Shown one piece after another: positions 11,019 through 23,429 of a DNA stretch of 64,000 bases. Position 1 is the stretch's first letter, and the number at the start of each line of letters is the position of its first letter. Made by a program: the position numbers and the translations under genes. Under the pieces are notes generated by a model. It was not told the DNA's origin, made no database searches, and saw only the letters and a list, made by a program, of their open reading frames with translations. This DNA comes from Rhynochetos jubatus (lineage: Eukaryota > Chordata > Aves > Eurypygiformes > Rhynochetidae), in the NCBI GenBank assembly GCA_027574665.1, contig CM050651.1, positions 10,293,501 to 10,357,500 of the forward strand, in the 5' to 3' direction.

Positions 11019-14000
11019 CTGCATTCAGATAGAAACAAATGTCATTGACAGCACAGGCAAAAAAACCTCTGTCATTTTCTGTTGAAGGTCGGAGTGATAA
11101 CTCCAATGAACAGCCAGGATTTGAGACCCAGGGTATACTATCCAAAGGCATACTCTCCTGTTGTTGGGCACCCTGTTTGCTAGATAGCAGTCCCCAGGAT
11201 TTTCTGCTGTTAGCCAGAAGACGAAACAGTTTCACAGCTCTCTTACATTGGCTATGTAAGCAAAAATGAATGATTTTTCATGTTAAGAATGATATCCCAG
11301 CAGAATTTTAAGTGTCTGCATTACAGGTTTGTGAATGCTGTACTGAAAGGGTTGGAGGTAGTGCAAGCTAGGTCAACAAGACTCCCGAAGCCTTAAAACC
11401 ATCCAGCTGAGTTGTCTGACCTTTTGCTAAGTTTAGGGTATTTAAATATTAATATGCCGTCTGTGAATAGAGTTCATCCCGTCTGCTGCTTACACTGATC
11501 ACCACAAAATCTACCTGTGCACGTGGACTGTGTGGCTCACAGCAAAGAGTAGATCTGGTCACTTTGGCAGGGTGGCCCGTAAAATGTGTCCCTTGCATCA
11601 CTAGGTGCTAGAAGCTGTTACGAGCCAGACGGCACCCTCGCTACCCAGAGTCAAGACATCTGGCAAGTTTGAGCCATTTGTGTTTCAAAGCACCGATTCT
11701 TCAAAGTGTCTCTTCCCGTATCAGTTGAAAATTCCCTGCATTTGTTGAATGGCTTTTGTTTGGGATTTTCTTTTCCTTTATTTGTAATAGAAATAACAAC
11801 TTCAGTACGGGTCACTTTCTGGAGATTCATGATATGCTGTTATTTTCCACCCTCCTATCGGGTCATTGCTTCTAAGGAAACATCAAAAGGCTTAATCATT
11901 GTTGCATAAATACAGAATTGAAGTCTCCTAAGAAGTCAGTATCTTATTTTAGCTATGACACATAGGCTAAAAGCAATTTAAATATAGACCGTTTCAGAGT
12001 AAGTTTCTTAAAGTAGGAAAGCAAACAAATAATACTTGTTTAAACTTGAAACAAAGAAAGATCAAGGCAATATGTTTTCTAGCCTTCCTGAAGTATGTTA
12101 GAATGATTAATTTTGGCAGGCAGAATCATAAGGATGATGAAGACACCAGTGATGGCTAAATAGGCATTTAAGGGAAGGGAACAGGACCCAAAGAGGCATC
12201 ATTTTTTTGCATGTCAGAATGTCATACTGACTGTATGTACAGAATGTGTACTCTTTGTTCATGTGTGAAGAAGTAGACTAGAGGGAAAATGATCTGTTAA
12301 ACTTTGTAGCAAAAGCATGGAACTGGATACAGAAATTCTGATGAGTGATGGTGGTGTGCTCAGAATTTATCTGTGTAGCTTCTAATGCTCCATAGAGGGA
12401 GAAACTGGGAGGACAGTTATCATAGATGGGCTTCTAAATAATAGTGTTCTAATAATAGGTTTGGCTGTTCAAGAGTTATTCCGATTTTCTATATGGGATT
12501 TCTTTTGTGGAGATTTATTTTAAAAAGGCAGATTTATCAAAACTCAAACATGATCCCATTTGATCCCTGTGTAATGTAATTGCTGTTTGAAATATCTGCA
12601 CCATAAAAAAAGAAACTTTATTTTTTTATTATGACATGGGATATCAGGACATACTTTTCTTCCCAAGTAAAGTTATTTCTTTTGTATGGGAAATGTAATG
12701 TCCAGAGTATTACAAATGTATTTACCTTTATGGTCAACAAAGCATAGAGAATCCCTTCTTCAAGAAGGGAACAAAAATATTTTAGAGATTTCAGTTGTGA
12801 TACTGGAAATACTGAACTCAGCTCCAATAATAGCCTCTCTGACTGTTAGGAGATCCCTCAACATGTTGGTTAGCATGGACAATGGTAAATTGCAAATGCC
12901 TCTTTTATTGTCTGCTCCCAAAGCCTCCTTATGAAATGCAATTAAAGAAAAGGCTTCCTTAGAGTTAACAAGTTGCATTAATTTCATTCTTTCTAATTAA
13001 TTTACACCTGTGTATTTTCTTTAGCAGGATTTAACCTAATATGAGTAAGCCCTTTGGTGCTTTGCTGTTTCGTTTAGTTATTTGTTTCCTATTTGTACCA
13101 TCGCAACCTTTAGGTTATACCACAATACAGTACATGTAGTGACTATTTTTCTTATCCCAAGTGAAGATTGAAGAAGAATTGAATCAAAGTCTTGTATGGG
13201 TTCTGTAGGTGTTGGATGCTAACGCAATCATAGCACCACCTGTGCAATGATTAGCTGTAAAAGCTTCAGGGAAAGAGAATTGCTGTTCTACATGAAACGT
13301 TTCCTAGGTTAATTAATAATAATTAACTTTTGTAGCACTTATTTCTTTTCATCTTCAAAAATTGTTCTAGGACAAATTCTGCTTCTTCAGTCATGTAGCT
13401 TTATATGTGAAATCAGTGAGGATGCATACATGTAACTGAGGAGCAGAATTTAACACAATACTGGAATCAGACTGCTTATGCACTGTATTAGACTGGGCAT
13501 AGAGTATTCATATTCAAATAATTAAACCTTGTAGTATAGTGCAGAATTAGGTAAAATTTATGAATGTTGTTGTCCTTGTTTTCAGATGTTAAGCAAAAGG
13601 TTTAAATATTTTGCAAAGGCCACAGATAGACAAACACCAGGTGCATTTAGTCCCTGCCATGAGGATTCCCAGGGTATCGCTAATGCTCTAACCCAATTTC
13701 TGAAGGACTAGTTGGAAGAATAATCGTCTTTCAGTGACAGGCTCCATCCTTTTTCTCCCTGTTGAGACAGGCAGGCCAGAAGTGTATTAGTGCCAGTTGT
13801 GAGAGTCATTTTGCTGCCTGGGAACCACATTAAGACCACCAACCTATTTTAGTAAGAATACTGGATGCATGAAAAAGACTTGTCATTTCTTCAACCTTTT
13901 GAATATCATTAACTAGTTCATTTTCACATGAACTGGTTAATTTTCAGCAGTTAATGAGCCAGGTCTTACAGAATAAGGACTCTGGTCACTAGTAACCTGC

Positions 14001-14243
14001 ATCACATTTGAATGAGGGTGATTTGAATCTGATGTATTAAGGCTTTCAGATTTTTCATTTGTCTATAGGAGCTCAGTAAAATACAAATGGCTCACTTCAT
14101 GTTAGCCTCATTCTAGTACAGGATTTTGCTTTTATGCTTCTTGAAACTACAAATAAATCATGCTCAGTGTGTATCATGAGCACCAAGTGAACCCCAAGCT
14201 AGTCTCACTGTGTTTCATTACTAAGTTATTACAAAATACTCAC
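11019..14243 (-). other. MYOZ2: MYOZ2 intron 3 (3.2 kb)
   Basis: This phase 0 intron begins at the donor AGAAAT|GTGAGT (14243-14242) and ends at the acceptor ATGCAG (11019-11020). It contains only unremarkable AT-rich DNA. The short reading frames at 12618-12987 and elsewhere match nothing I know. Confidence 0.85.
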
Positions 14244-14413
14244 ATTTCTTGGCTTGTTTGCTACATAATGATAGTTTTCATAGGTGTATTTGTCAGACCT
14301 CCTCTGGCGTCTCTTGAAGAGTCTTGCGCCTCTGTTGCTGAGTGTTGATAGTTCCTCTACCATGATATCTCTGGGGGTGCTGACCTTTTTTCCAAGGTTT
14401 AAGCTGGGTGAGA
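14244..14413 (-). CDS. MYOZ2: MYOZ2 exon 3, conserved N-terminal core
   Basis: I chose the acceptor GTTGCAG, with the exon starting at 14413. Its first two bases complete a Val codon with the last G of exon 2. The joined protein reads [17 protein letters not shown], then [28 protein letters not shown] and YVANKPRN. This is the most conserved myozenin block. A second AG eight bases downstream (CACCCAG) would put the exon out of phase with every plausible exon 2 donor, so it was rejected. With this choice, residue numbering through the conserved core equals human, for example Ser48 at 14348-14346. The donor AAT|GTGAGT is in phase 0. Confidence 0.95.
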
Positions 14414-17400
14414 CTGCAACACAATGGATAAATACATACATCTGTTTTTCTCAAATGCCTGATACTGCATATACTATACCTGAAATGGAACAACATGTTA
14501 AAGTGTGGTTATCTGTCACATAACATAGCTTCATATTGTGTTAGTGAAATTAATTATTCTTCCAAAATTTTGGAGCATTGAACACCACAAACCTGTTTTT
14601 TTGAAGATACTAAACACCTCAAGCTCCAATTTTATTTCAGCTGAATGGCGTTCAGCTGTTGCCAAAATCAGGTCTATAATGTCCTACACATCATCTTAGT
14701 AGCAGACTGGTAAAAACTGGCTTCTGCTGAAACAAGGAAAATAATTCCATCTGACCCCAGTGTTCCCACGCCAAACCTTCTGTTAGCTTTGTGTGTCCTG
14801 CATTGGACACATGAGCAGATAACCCCTTTTAAACCCCTTTTAAGACCTACTGGGTCTTGACTGCTTCTAAACATTTTATTTTCAATTATTCTTTAATTTT
14901 CTGCTTGCTTTTGAAATCCAGGGCGTGTTTTGAACTTTAAGTGTGGATTAGAAATCTGTGTAAAATAGTATTTTTAAAGAAGCTTTCCAAACAATGTTCA
15001 GGGTGTTGAAAATGAGAGCTTTAACAAAGAATTGCACCATACTTCCAGGAACTGGTATATTTAGAACATTTTCTTTTTAATGCTTTCTAAGGAAACTGAA
15101 TTACTGGAAGCAATATTACTTTATTCCACTGCTTAGGAAAAATTCCTTCTTTATCTTTAGTGACCTCCTGGGCAATTGGAAAATGAAAATGCAAAAGCAG
15201 GGGAAGGAGGGATCACTTGGGACTGTAAATGGAAAATTTTGAATATCAGAAACTCTACTGGTCATCTTCATGGTTATGTCCTGGAAACTGGGGTGCTGGT
15301 AGGTGAGGAAGCTGTTGCTTAGTGTCTGAATGCTTTCACTAGAGCTCCTCCACCTGTAGATAAACCTTAAACCTTAGAAGACAGTAACTTCAACACTGAA
15401 CAAACTATTGTCTACTAATTTATTTTTTCATAGAAGATTGTAGAATATAACAAATAACAATTGAATAGCGTAGTAAAACCAGAATTTTTAAGAAAATAAT
15501 TCCTATGCCACTGACTTTAATATTTAGCATTATATGAATTGAAATTGTTCTCCTCAGTTGTTCATAAACTTCAGGAAGAAAAACAGGAAGATGCGGTGTG
15601 CTTTGAGGTTTATATCAATAGTCTAGTATGTTTCTTTGATCCACTTATTCAAAGTCATATTCATTATTTCTTTAATAATAAGACATTCTGTTCTTCACAT
15701 ATTCTTATGGTCTACAGGATTTAAAATTCTGAACTTTGACATACATTTTAATGCATTAAAAAGAAATGAGAGCAAATTATATGTAAGACACTGTTTCTTG
15801 CTTCCAGACTAAGCAGAGGAAGTCTAGTTTAAAATTAACATTGCAAATTAATAGACTGCAGAAGGTGCCTGTGTCAAAGTTTCACTTTAAATAAATGGCA
15901 TATGTGTCCTAGTAACTTTATGTTGGAAAAACAGTGTGATTTGCTGATGTTTAGGAAAACTTAATTGAGACAGGTATATTAAATATTTAGCTGAAGCTGT
16001 GCAGACAAAGAGTTTTCCATGTAGTAAATCGAATTAGTTTGTGGGCCCTGGAGTGCATCACTGTTGACCCACTTCTGTTCATACTGGTTTAAATTGAGTG
16101 TTTGCAATAGATTTAACTGGAGCAAGAGGAAGCTAACTGTATCATGAGCCGGAGAATGCACTTCTGCTTTAAAAATAGTATGTGCAAAGAATCCTAACAC
16201 CCTGCTGTTATTTAAGTGGTAACTACAAAACAGAGAGTTCTTAACATGGAAGAAAATGACTCAGCTTGCCCAATGTGTCCATATCAGTGACAGATAGTGT
16301 TGGGGCTTTGGCTCTGTGGTTGAGATAAGTGTACTAGTTATTGGCCTGTGGCCCGAAATTTAGACCCACACGTCGTATTTTGATTTTTTCATTGCTCAAG
16401 ATTACTCCAGGGGTATGGACTGTTGGATAGTTTTATATGAGTAGGGAGTAAGACATTTACCCCTCAAATCAGTGTCCTTTTCATGTAGAAAAAGCTTTTC
16501 TTTGTCGTACACGAAGTACATCCTCAAAGACTGGGGTGCCGAGGTAATTGCAGATCTCTGTCCAAACCACTCAGTATTCTTCTGTGACACACTGGATGTT
16601 CACTATTTTGGGCTTTGCTGTTCCCTTACATATGTACTGGTCTTGTCAATGTTAACTGAAGGCTCCAAGGTACTTGTAACCCATAGTTGTGCGCTATTGT
16701 GTATCCAGGCAGCATCCCAAAAACCTAAGTGTGAAGTTCATTTGAACTCCTTGCCAACTAAAATCTAATCATCTGTCTAGTTTTATGATGTGTCTAGGGA
16801 TTGTTTCAGTGTCAGTGCAGAAGAGGTGACGAAGAAAGAGAAAAAGAGGACATTTAGAGGATGATAGAAAGTGAACATCAGTGTCGTAAATCGACATTGT
16901 AAATTAATACTGAAGTTTAATTCATAGTTTAATCCTAATCTCAACCTTTAGCTTCATTTCTTAATTTGTTCCTGCCAAGTCCTTCATGTCCTGGACTTAA
17001 AATCATAACAGACTGTATGTAAATATGATTTATATAGTTCTTCCTGCATTCACTGCCTAATCCCCCCTTAATCCTCCAGTTTACAATCTTCTAAATACCT
17101 TAATCTGGATTATAAATTTTAATAATGAATATCAGATAGTATGTTTCTTGTAGGATCAGAAATAAGATTTTTTAACTATATCATGAAAGATAGTTAATCA
17201 TGTAGCTGCTGAAGAATGCATTTTAGAAGTAGTATGGAACTGGACATGAGATTGAAATGTAGTTGAAGAGTAACCTGATGAACTCCAAGGGCTTCTTTAA
17301 ACCTATGTATTTACATGCATGTTTTCCTCTACCAAGTAGCCTTAGGAATGTTATGATTAATCCAAGTCTGCCAGTGAAAAATCAAGGGCTTGGGGACATC

Positions 17401-17749
17401 ACTACATCCACACGCCAATTTACTACTCCAGTCTCTCTTCTGAGACCATGCAGGTTTATAGTTATTGTCTCTTCCTGCTGCATTTTATAACTTATCAAAC
17501 TTCTCTAAAACACGAAGTCATGTCCCACAAGCCAGGAAGGGATGTGGACTTTAAGTCATTACCAGTCTTGCCCAGAGATTGCTAATCCTTGAGACACTGA
17601 TAAAAACTTGGCTGATTTTGTATCTTATCAACAACTGTTTCTGCTATGAATATCTTTCAACAAGAAATTTGAAATTCACTGTTTACCTGAAAGCCTTGTA
17701 ATAGAAAGGGGCTGAAATGAAAAGGCAGAAGGTATGCTTTCTGTGTGTC

Positions 17750-17795
17750 ATTCCAAGCTACCAGGGCATACATTACCATTCCAAGCTATCAGGGT
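17750..17795 (+). repeat. Duplicated 18-base block, 28-base period
   Basis: CATTCCAAGCTACCAGGG at about 17750 recurs as CATTCCAAGCTATCAGGG at about 17778, with one mismatch. The second copy abuts the 5' end of the CR1 stub. This could be local slippage at the insertion junction. A copy beyond the 3' end of the CR1, as a target-site duplication would require, was not seen. Confidence 0.75.
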
Positions 17796-18049
17796 TTTCT
17801 CCCTGAAAGCGGGGAGATTTAGATTAGATATCAGGAAGAAATTCTTCCCGGAGAGGGTGGTGAGGCACTGGGACAGGTTGCCCAGAGAAGCTGTGGATGC
17901 CCCATCCCTGGAAGTGTGCAAGGCCAGGCTGGATGAGGCTTGGAGCAACCTGGTCTAGTGGAGGGTGTCCCTGCCCATGGCAGGGGGGTTGGAACTGGAT
18001 GGGCTGGAAGGTCCCATCCAGCCCAAACCAGTCTCTGATACTATGATAA
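17794..18049 (+). mobile_element. CR1 LINE 3' stub, well preserved
   Basis: This is a 5'-truncated CR1 in plus orientation, opposite to MYOZ2. About 55 codons of the ORF2 C-terminus remain open: FSLKAGRFRLDIRKKFF, then VVRHWDRLPREAVDAPSLEV and ARLDEAW, ending with TAG at 17956-17958. The 3' UTR follows, with CCCATGGCAGGGGGGTTGGA and a tail of TCTGATACTATGATAAA. The sequence looks like the younger CR1-J type of birds, assigned from memory. It is much less decayed than the copy at 6941-8035. Confidence 0.93.
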
Positions 18050-20011
18050 ATCTTACTGCTACTGTTTACCTCTGTTAACAGTGGGGAGTTTAATAGGTCT
18101 GTGAGACTGGCCAAAATAGTACATTCAATTTTTACATATTTACCAGGTCCAGGACCTTCTTTACTAACAGCTGTGCAAAACCCAGAAAGAGAGCAGTTCA
18201 CCCTTCAGATCTCACATTAAGCTTGTTTAATTAACTACTAGGGAGAAAATAAAATTTCAAAAATTAATAAAGCTGAATTTAGTCATTTATGAAACAGATT
18301 GCTCCTTGATTTTTCCAAGAATTGTTCAGATTAGGTCCCAAAGAACTATCGTATACTTTGTGTGATTACAGCTTTGATTATCCTTCTGTTTCTTAACTGG
18401 TTTCACTGAGCTTGTACAGTTATAGATTTCAGACATTTATCACACCCGTTTAATGAAATTTCATATTTTTAAAAACATTTAAATATCCCAGGCATCCAAA
18501 GAAGATGCAAAAGTAAAATGTGCACTGAAAGAGTTAGTATTGCCTTCAGTGCCCATATATCACAGCATACCTTGTAGAATAAGCTGTCATATCTATGTGT
18601 ACGAATCTAAATTTGACAGCAAATCTGATAATACATAAATAATAAAAAGGACAGATTATGTGAAGCGAATGCCAAGCATCAGCACAGATTATCCAATAAC
18701 TCCAATGGTTTCAAGGACTGTATGGTAGATTTATTAGTATTGCTATGAATAGTAGCAACATTTACTGTGTGACATGTCTGATTCTAAACAAACATATGAA
18801 AGATGTATTTTGCCCTGAAGAGTTTATAGGCAGTTGCAGGCACATGTAGTACTTGGGTTTACAATGCTAAAAAAAAAGAAAAACAAAAATAGAATTGTAA
18901 TTAAATCTGTAAGGGCAGACTGGCTTTCAGCCTTGTGTGTTCAGTGGAGAATGGAAAGAGCTATTTGCTTAGGAATGGAAATAACAGAAACAAACTATGG
19001 AAATATCAGAAGGTCTAGGACCAGGTGCTGAAACTTATAGCTTCTTTTTCTAAAAACCTTCTCTCTTGCTTTACTCTTCCTGCCGTCACAATGGGGAGTG
19101 AATACAGAAACCATCCCCAAATTCTTTGGAGCAAAAGCCCACAAGAAAGATGTTCATTTCTGGAATTTAATGTTCAGTGTTTTATCCTCTGAATGGCATA
19201 ATTGTCATAAATTCTAAATATCAATTGAGCTCCCTGTTTTTTCAGTGAGGCTTGTGGGGTGCTTATCACTTTGGTCTTTTACATAGGTGGTAAAAAGGCT
19301 TCATGAGGAGGATTGGAAGGATCTCCAAAAGCATCCAGCACATACCTAATGAAAGCCAAGCTCCCTACTGAGTTAATTGTTTCTGAAGTTGTCACAGAAG
19401 AAGCGTCATTTTAAGAACCTGTTTCAGAAAATTGAACTACCTTCTCATGAGTTGTCTGCACTTTCATCAGTCCAACAACAGAAAAGTAAGATTTGTTCAT
19501 ACAAGATTAAATGGTGGCTGTGCGTTAGAGAGAGTTGCCAAACGCTAGTAAAATTTGTTAGTTACAAAGATAAAGTTTGAGAGGAAGGAACAGAGATGTA
19601 AACATTTGTTTCAAAATTTTTTTATCATTCATATAAAAAAGCAGAATGAAACAGAGCAAAAAAAGAGGATACAGATCAGCATTTTCTTAGATGATAGCCT
19701 TTTAAAATGGAATGAAGTCATGTTATTAACCCCAAATAATATTCTGAAAGGCTATCCTAGCAGAATGTACATCAGCTGTTAGATTACTTCATTCCTCCAC
19801 AGCAGTTGTTCATCTGAAAATAGCTTTCAAATGAAAAGAGGCAACTACAAAAGGATTAGTTACCATAGGCAGCATGATACTCCCACAAGATTATTTATGG
19901 CAAAACACCCAGAGACAAAGCTGTAAGAGAGTTAAACTCCATGATTAAAAAAATATATTAGGGAGGGCTAGAGGACATTGCATATACAGTAAGCTGGGTT
20001 CAGCGCTATAC

Positions 20012-20115
20012 CATTTCTCTGTATTTCATCCATAATGGCTGATGCTTGTTGTTTCCTCTCTTTGACCATGGCAGAATGTGATAACATTGTGATTTGCTGA
20101 TACGATTTTTCCTTG
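20012..20115 (-). CDS. MYOZ2: MYOZ2 exon 2, start codon and first 25 codons
   Basis: The acceptor follows a T-rich tract (TTTTTTTTCAG), with the exon starting at 20115. A 28-base untranslated leader precedes the ATG at 20087-20085, which has A at -3 (CACAATG). The frame reads MLSHSAMVKERKQQASAIMD, then EIQRN, matching the myozenin-2 N-terminus. The exon ends at 20012 with the first base of a Val codon before GTATAG. That donor is weak, but it is the only one that joins exon 3 in frame and gives the family's spacing. The frame stays open to 19968 in the intron, which is chance. Confidence 0.93.
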
Positions 20116-20668
20116 CTGAAAAAAAACAACACATTTTTACATTGTTGAGCCAGTTTGCACAATTCAGCTAACTTTCTCTTCTCATAGCCTGTTTATAACA
20201 GCTGAATAGTGAAGTTACTTCTGATTTAGAAATCTGCGCTTTTAATTGTGCAAAATGCACTGGCAGTTCTTGCTTACAGACAGGTGCTAGGAGATGTTCC
20301 GATGGATAGAAGATGTGAAGGAACGGACTTTGAGTTGGCTGCGTAAATCCTGCAGCAAAATCAGTGTCAGTGGTCTAGGCCTTCTCACATCTACGCATTA
20401 TATTAAAAGATGCAAATTCCTAACTAGTATTTTAATTACAACTTGGTTTTTGATTTCAGAAATGTTATATTTTGACATTTCTTAATCTAATAACGAATTT
20501 GAGGAGCTAAAGGAGATGCTCTGAAATCTTTAAAGAAAGTGCCTTTCTGGCTAATTAAAACAATATACATCTCTTTAATTGCAGAGTCAAGAGGTTACAT
20601 AAATGTCTTTTATATGACAGTTTGTAGGACAGACAATGTCAAAATATTTCAGGAAACAATACACTTAC
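20116..20668 (-). other. MYOZ2: MYOZ2 intron 1 (0.55 kb, within the 5' UTR)
   Basis: The donor is TAGG|GTAAGTGT at 20668, a near-consensus site. The acceptor is the polypyrimidine-tract AG at 20117-20116. Nothing else is recognised in it. Its short length supports pairing exon 1 with the TATA element just upstream. Confidence 0.75.
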
Positions 20669-20843
20669 CCTACTGATTTGCTGCGCAGAAAAAAGTGGTC
20701 TCAACCCTTTAGTTGAAGCTTCAGGAGTTAGTTATGTATGGGGATGACCTGCCTGGTCCAGGATGGTGTCTACCCTTGTGCTTGGATCTGCATGGTACCT
20801 AGTACCGAGACAAACTGGGGGCTGATCCTCTTCAAAGGGATTG
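20669..20843 (-). other. MYOZ2: MYOZ2 exon 1, untranslated (inferred)
   Basis: This exon is inferred from a TATA box at 20874-20867, a TSS expected about 31 bases downstream near 20843, and the strong donor AGG|GTAAGT after 20669. Spliced to exon 2 it gives a 5' UTR of about 200 bases. It contains a small upstream frame at 20793-20770 (ATG with A at -3, seven codons, TAG). The 5' end is an estimate from promoter geometry; no transcript evidence is available. Confidence 0.68.
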
Positions 20844-21088
20844 GCATCCAGCTGACATCAACCAGTTATATATAGAATCAAACACTCCAGCCACTCATAT
20901 CTTCCTGGCGAAAGAAGAGAACAGAAAAGGTTCAACTGCACCCACAACAAAGAGAGTTTATATCCCTTTCAGAGCTTATTGGAAGATTTAATGGAATGCT
21001 CCCCTCATACTCCTACAGATCATCTCCTCATCACCTCTGAGAATAATAATCTCCGTGTTATAACCGGGAAAGAGACATTTAAAAATAA
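20843..21088 (-). promoter_or_regulatory. MYOZ2: MYOZ2 core promoter with TATA, CCAAT, MCAT and MEF2 motifs
   Basis: On the minus strand, going upstream from the inferred TSS near 20843, there is an E-box CAGCTG at 20854-20849 and a TATA box (TATATATAA, 20874-20866). Further up are a CCAAT element at 20982-20978, an MCAT/TEAD hexamer CATTCC at 20998-20993, and a MEF2 consensus at 21088-21079 (plus strand TTAAAAATAA, fitting YTAWWWWTAR). This is typical of striated-muscle promoters. Each motif is short and could occur by chance. The spacing together with the near-perfect exon 1 donor makes the assignment reasonable. Confidence 0.65.
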
Positions 21089-23429
21089 GGTGTTAAATAT
21101 ATGGATGGGCAAGACTATATCAGATGAGAATGGCACAGGCTAATCCTTTAGTGAAAGACGAAACCGTGCTTCTTCAATAGTGGCTGATGGCTAAAGTCAG
21201 TGTCAGATGGCTGATACACAGTCTGTTCTGAAAAAGAAATGAGAAACTTTTCAGTATTCTGTGTGTCAGGGAGCAATTGCTTAACAAGCACAGGCCTTGC
21301 AAACTTATTCAAACTCTCTTCTCTGCTTTGTACGTTAGGAACAGAAACCTGCAGTAATTTGAATCTTAGTAATATTGAGCATTCCAGGATACTGTTGTAT
21401 CGGTTTATCGAAGAATTGTGTGATATGTGGAGCACAGGTATTTCATGATGGCAACGAACTGGAGGCAGAAAGAAACTGGCAGAAGGATACATCCTCCCCT
21501 TACCCTCCTCTCTGAGTGCAGCTAGCTGAATTACGCTGCGGTAAAAGCAAGATGACGTTTTTCTATTTCTGATTTGGGTATGGGTTTGTTGTAGGAAGTT
21601 TCTTTTTCTTATGGAAAATTATGGTCTTGTTTGGCTTGAAGCGTTGATCAGAAAATTACTTGGATCTTGATGTAACAGGAGAAAGGAATTCTGACTGTAA
21701 ATGGAATCTTGGAGAGTAATAAAATACGCCAACACAGTGTGCATAGCTTTTCAAGCAGGAAGCACTCTGAGACAGATAAAATGTATGTGCCTAATACAAT
21801 GTCCTAAAAGTCTGCCTGTCTAAACAAAAGATTGCATTATTTTTACTCAAACTTTTTGTTCCTAGGGTTAGTTTTGCAAAACATTTTGCTTAAGATCCTA
21901 GACATCTCTGCCTCAAAGAGGTGTTCATTTTAATCCTCACTATCAGAATTTATCTGCTGTTGTTACTCTTCGGTAATTCTTTTCTAATTTTTGGACTTGG
22001 TTCAGCCACTTTTGACAGTACAAGCAAGCCTGGTCAAACTCTTGGTTGAATCTTATCTGTTCAGCTGAAGGCTAAAGATTGTCCTCAGTGGTTCACCACC
22101 AAGCTGTCAAGTGGGAATGTTGGAGTCTGTCAAGGATTCATGCTACTCAGTATTTCATTAATAACTTCAGTAATGAAGTAGACAGTGTCAATTAAATGCT
22201 AATCTAAGAAAATTACAGATCATCTGTAAAGAAAAATTTAAATGTTAAATTAACTTGACAACATGAAAAAAATAACAAATCAATTGCAATTCAGTAAAAC
22301 CAAATAAAACAAAATTATAAAGTCGACATTTAACTGATTGACATTGAACTTGTCTTTAAACTTGAATTTTTGATCCAGGAGGAAATACCAAGAGGCATTC
22401 TAAATGGGATAGTTCTGTGTTTCATCTATTCCAATTTCCATTAACTAATTATTTGATAGAATAAAAAATACATAAGTAGGATAAATAATGCTTTTACACT
22501 ATTGGAAGAGCAGGTACAGTACAGCCAACTGTTACTGCTGGATAACTGTAAGCTCTTAAGAATGGTGAGATTACCATTCAAAATTACACTGAAAACTTGT
22601 TGAAATAATTGAAAATCAGTACAGTTAAGAAATAAAATGCAAAGTACTTGCACACTAGAAGGAAAAATCTATTGCAGAAAAAGATACTTAGGAATAACTG
22701 CCAAACACAATATGGCAGAAGAATTATAGTGAATCACAAAATAAATATTAGTCACTAGCAAAGTACAAAAAAGGACTTTACTGACAGATATTTTTATCTG
22801 TACATTTATTATTTAGAAGTTGAACCTTAAAAAACTTTGTAGAATGACTATCCCAGAATTTAATTTACTACCTATAAATGTGTCAAGACTTTGCCATTAA
22901 CTGAAATAGAAATAAGCATGTCATTGCAACTGGAATAAAGAGTGTCTAACTGTCATAGCTGCAAGTCTAGAACTGATCCTGTTGAATGCTACTTTCTTTT
23001 ATAACGCTCAAAATCATTCAGGACCCCATAAAACATACCAAGCTGCTAAAACATCATTCGTATATATGTGTGATTAATAGAATGTCCATAATAATGAGTA
23101 AAGGTCAAGGAAGGTGAAAGAATTACAGTGCCCTGTGGCATTGTAACAAAGTTAAACTTGCATTTCAATGACAAGCACATTTAGCAACTGGCCAACTAGG
23201 ATGATTAAGTCAGCCTGCGAACAAGGACAGCATTTACTTGTCTCCTTCCTTCTGGTTTTTTTTGTTTAACCAAGAAAGATTTTTCCTTTTGGTATTGTCT
23301 TTTCCAGCACCTTGTGGGATCTTTCCCACCACACTGCTTCCTCTGAATTGCATAATTGACCAGAAAGGAGTTCCAGGCTAGCATGTGGAAAAATCCTGAA
23401 CTACATACAGCCATCCACTTCTGTAATTA

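Larger units (their letters stand above)
14414..20011 (-). other. MYOZ2: MYOZ2 intron 2 (5.6 kb)
   Basis: This phase 1 intron begins at the exon 2 donor AATG|GTATAG (20011-20010) and ends at the acceptor TTGCAG (14414-14415). It contains an opposite-strand CR1 3' stub at 17794-18049 and, beside it, two copies of an 18-base block. Nothing else is recognised. Confidence 0.85.
485..20843 (-). other. MYOZ2: MYOZ2 gene, complete six-exon transcription unit
   Basis: Six exons were assembled by eye from homology and splice signals: exon 1 (about 20843-20669, untranslated), exon 2 (20115-20012), exon 3 (14413-14244), exon 4 (11018-10889), exon 5 (9179-8996) and exon 6 (919 to about 485). The five coding pieces (76, 170, 130, 184 and 232 nt) total 792 nt, giving 263 residues plus stop. 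As I recall, human MYOZ2 has 264 residues. Every junction is GT-AG, with intron phases 1, 0, 1 and 2 for the coding introns. The product is a Z-disc scaffold that binds calcineurin, alpha-actinin, filamin C and telethonin (family knowledge). The transcript ends are estimates; the coding structure is firm. Confidence 0.95.

Noticed and set aside
14405..14411. Alternative exon 3 acceptor CACCCAG
   Set aside because: It requires a phase 2 donor in exon 2, and none exists; it would also shorten the conserved spacing.
17748..18201. Minus-strand frames over the CR1 stub
   Set aside because: They are antisense to the CR1 ORF2 C-terminus, which is clearly read on the plus strand.
19968..20011. Extension of MYOZ2 exon 2 to a later GTATAT donor
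   Set aside because: It would add residues with no counterpart in myozenins, although it keeps the same phase. The GTATAG donor gives the family length exactly.
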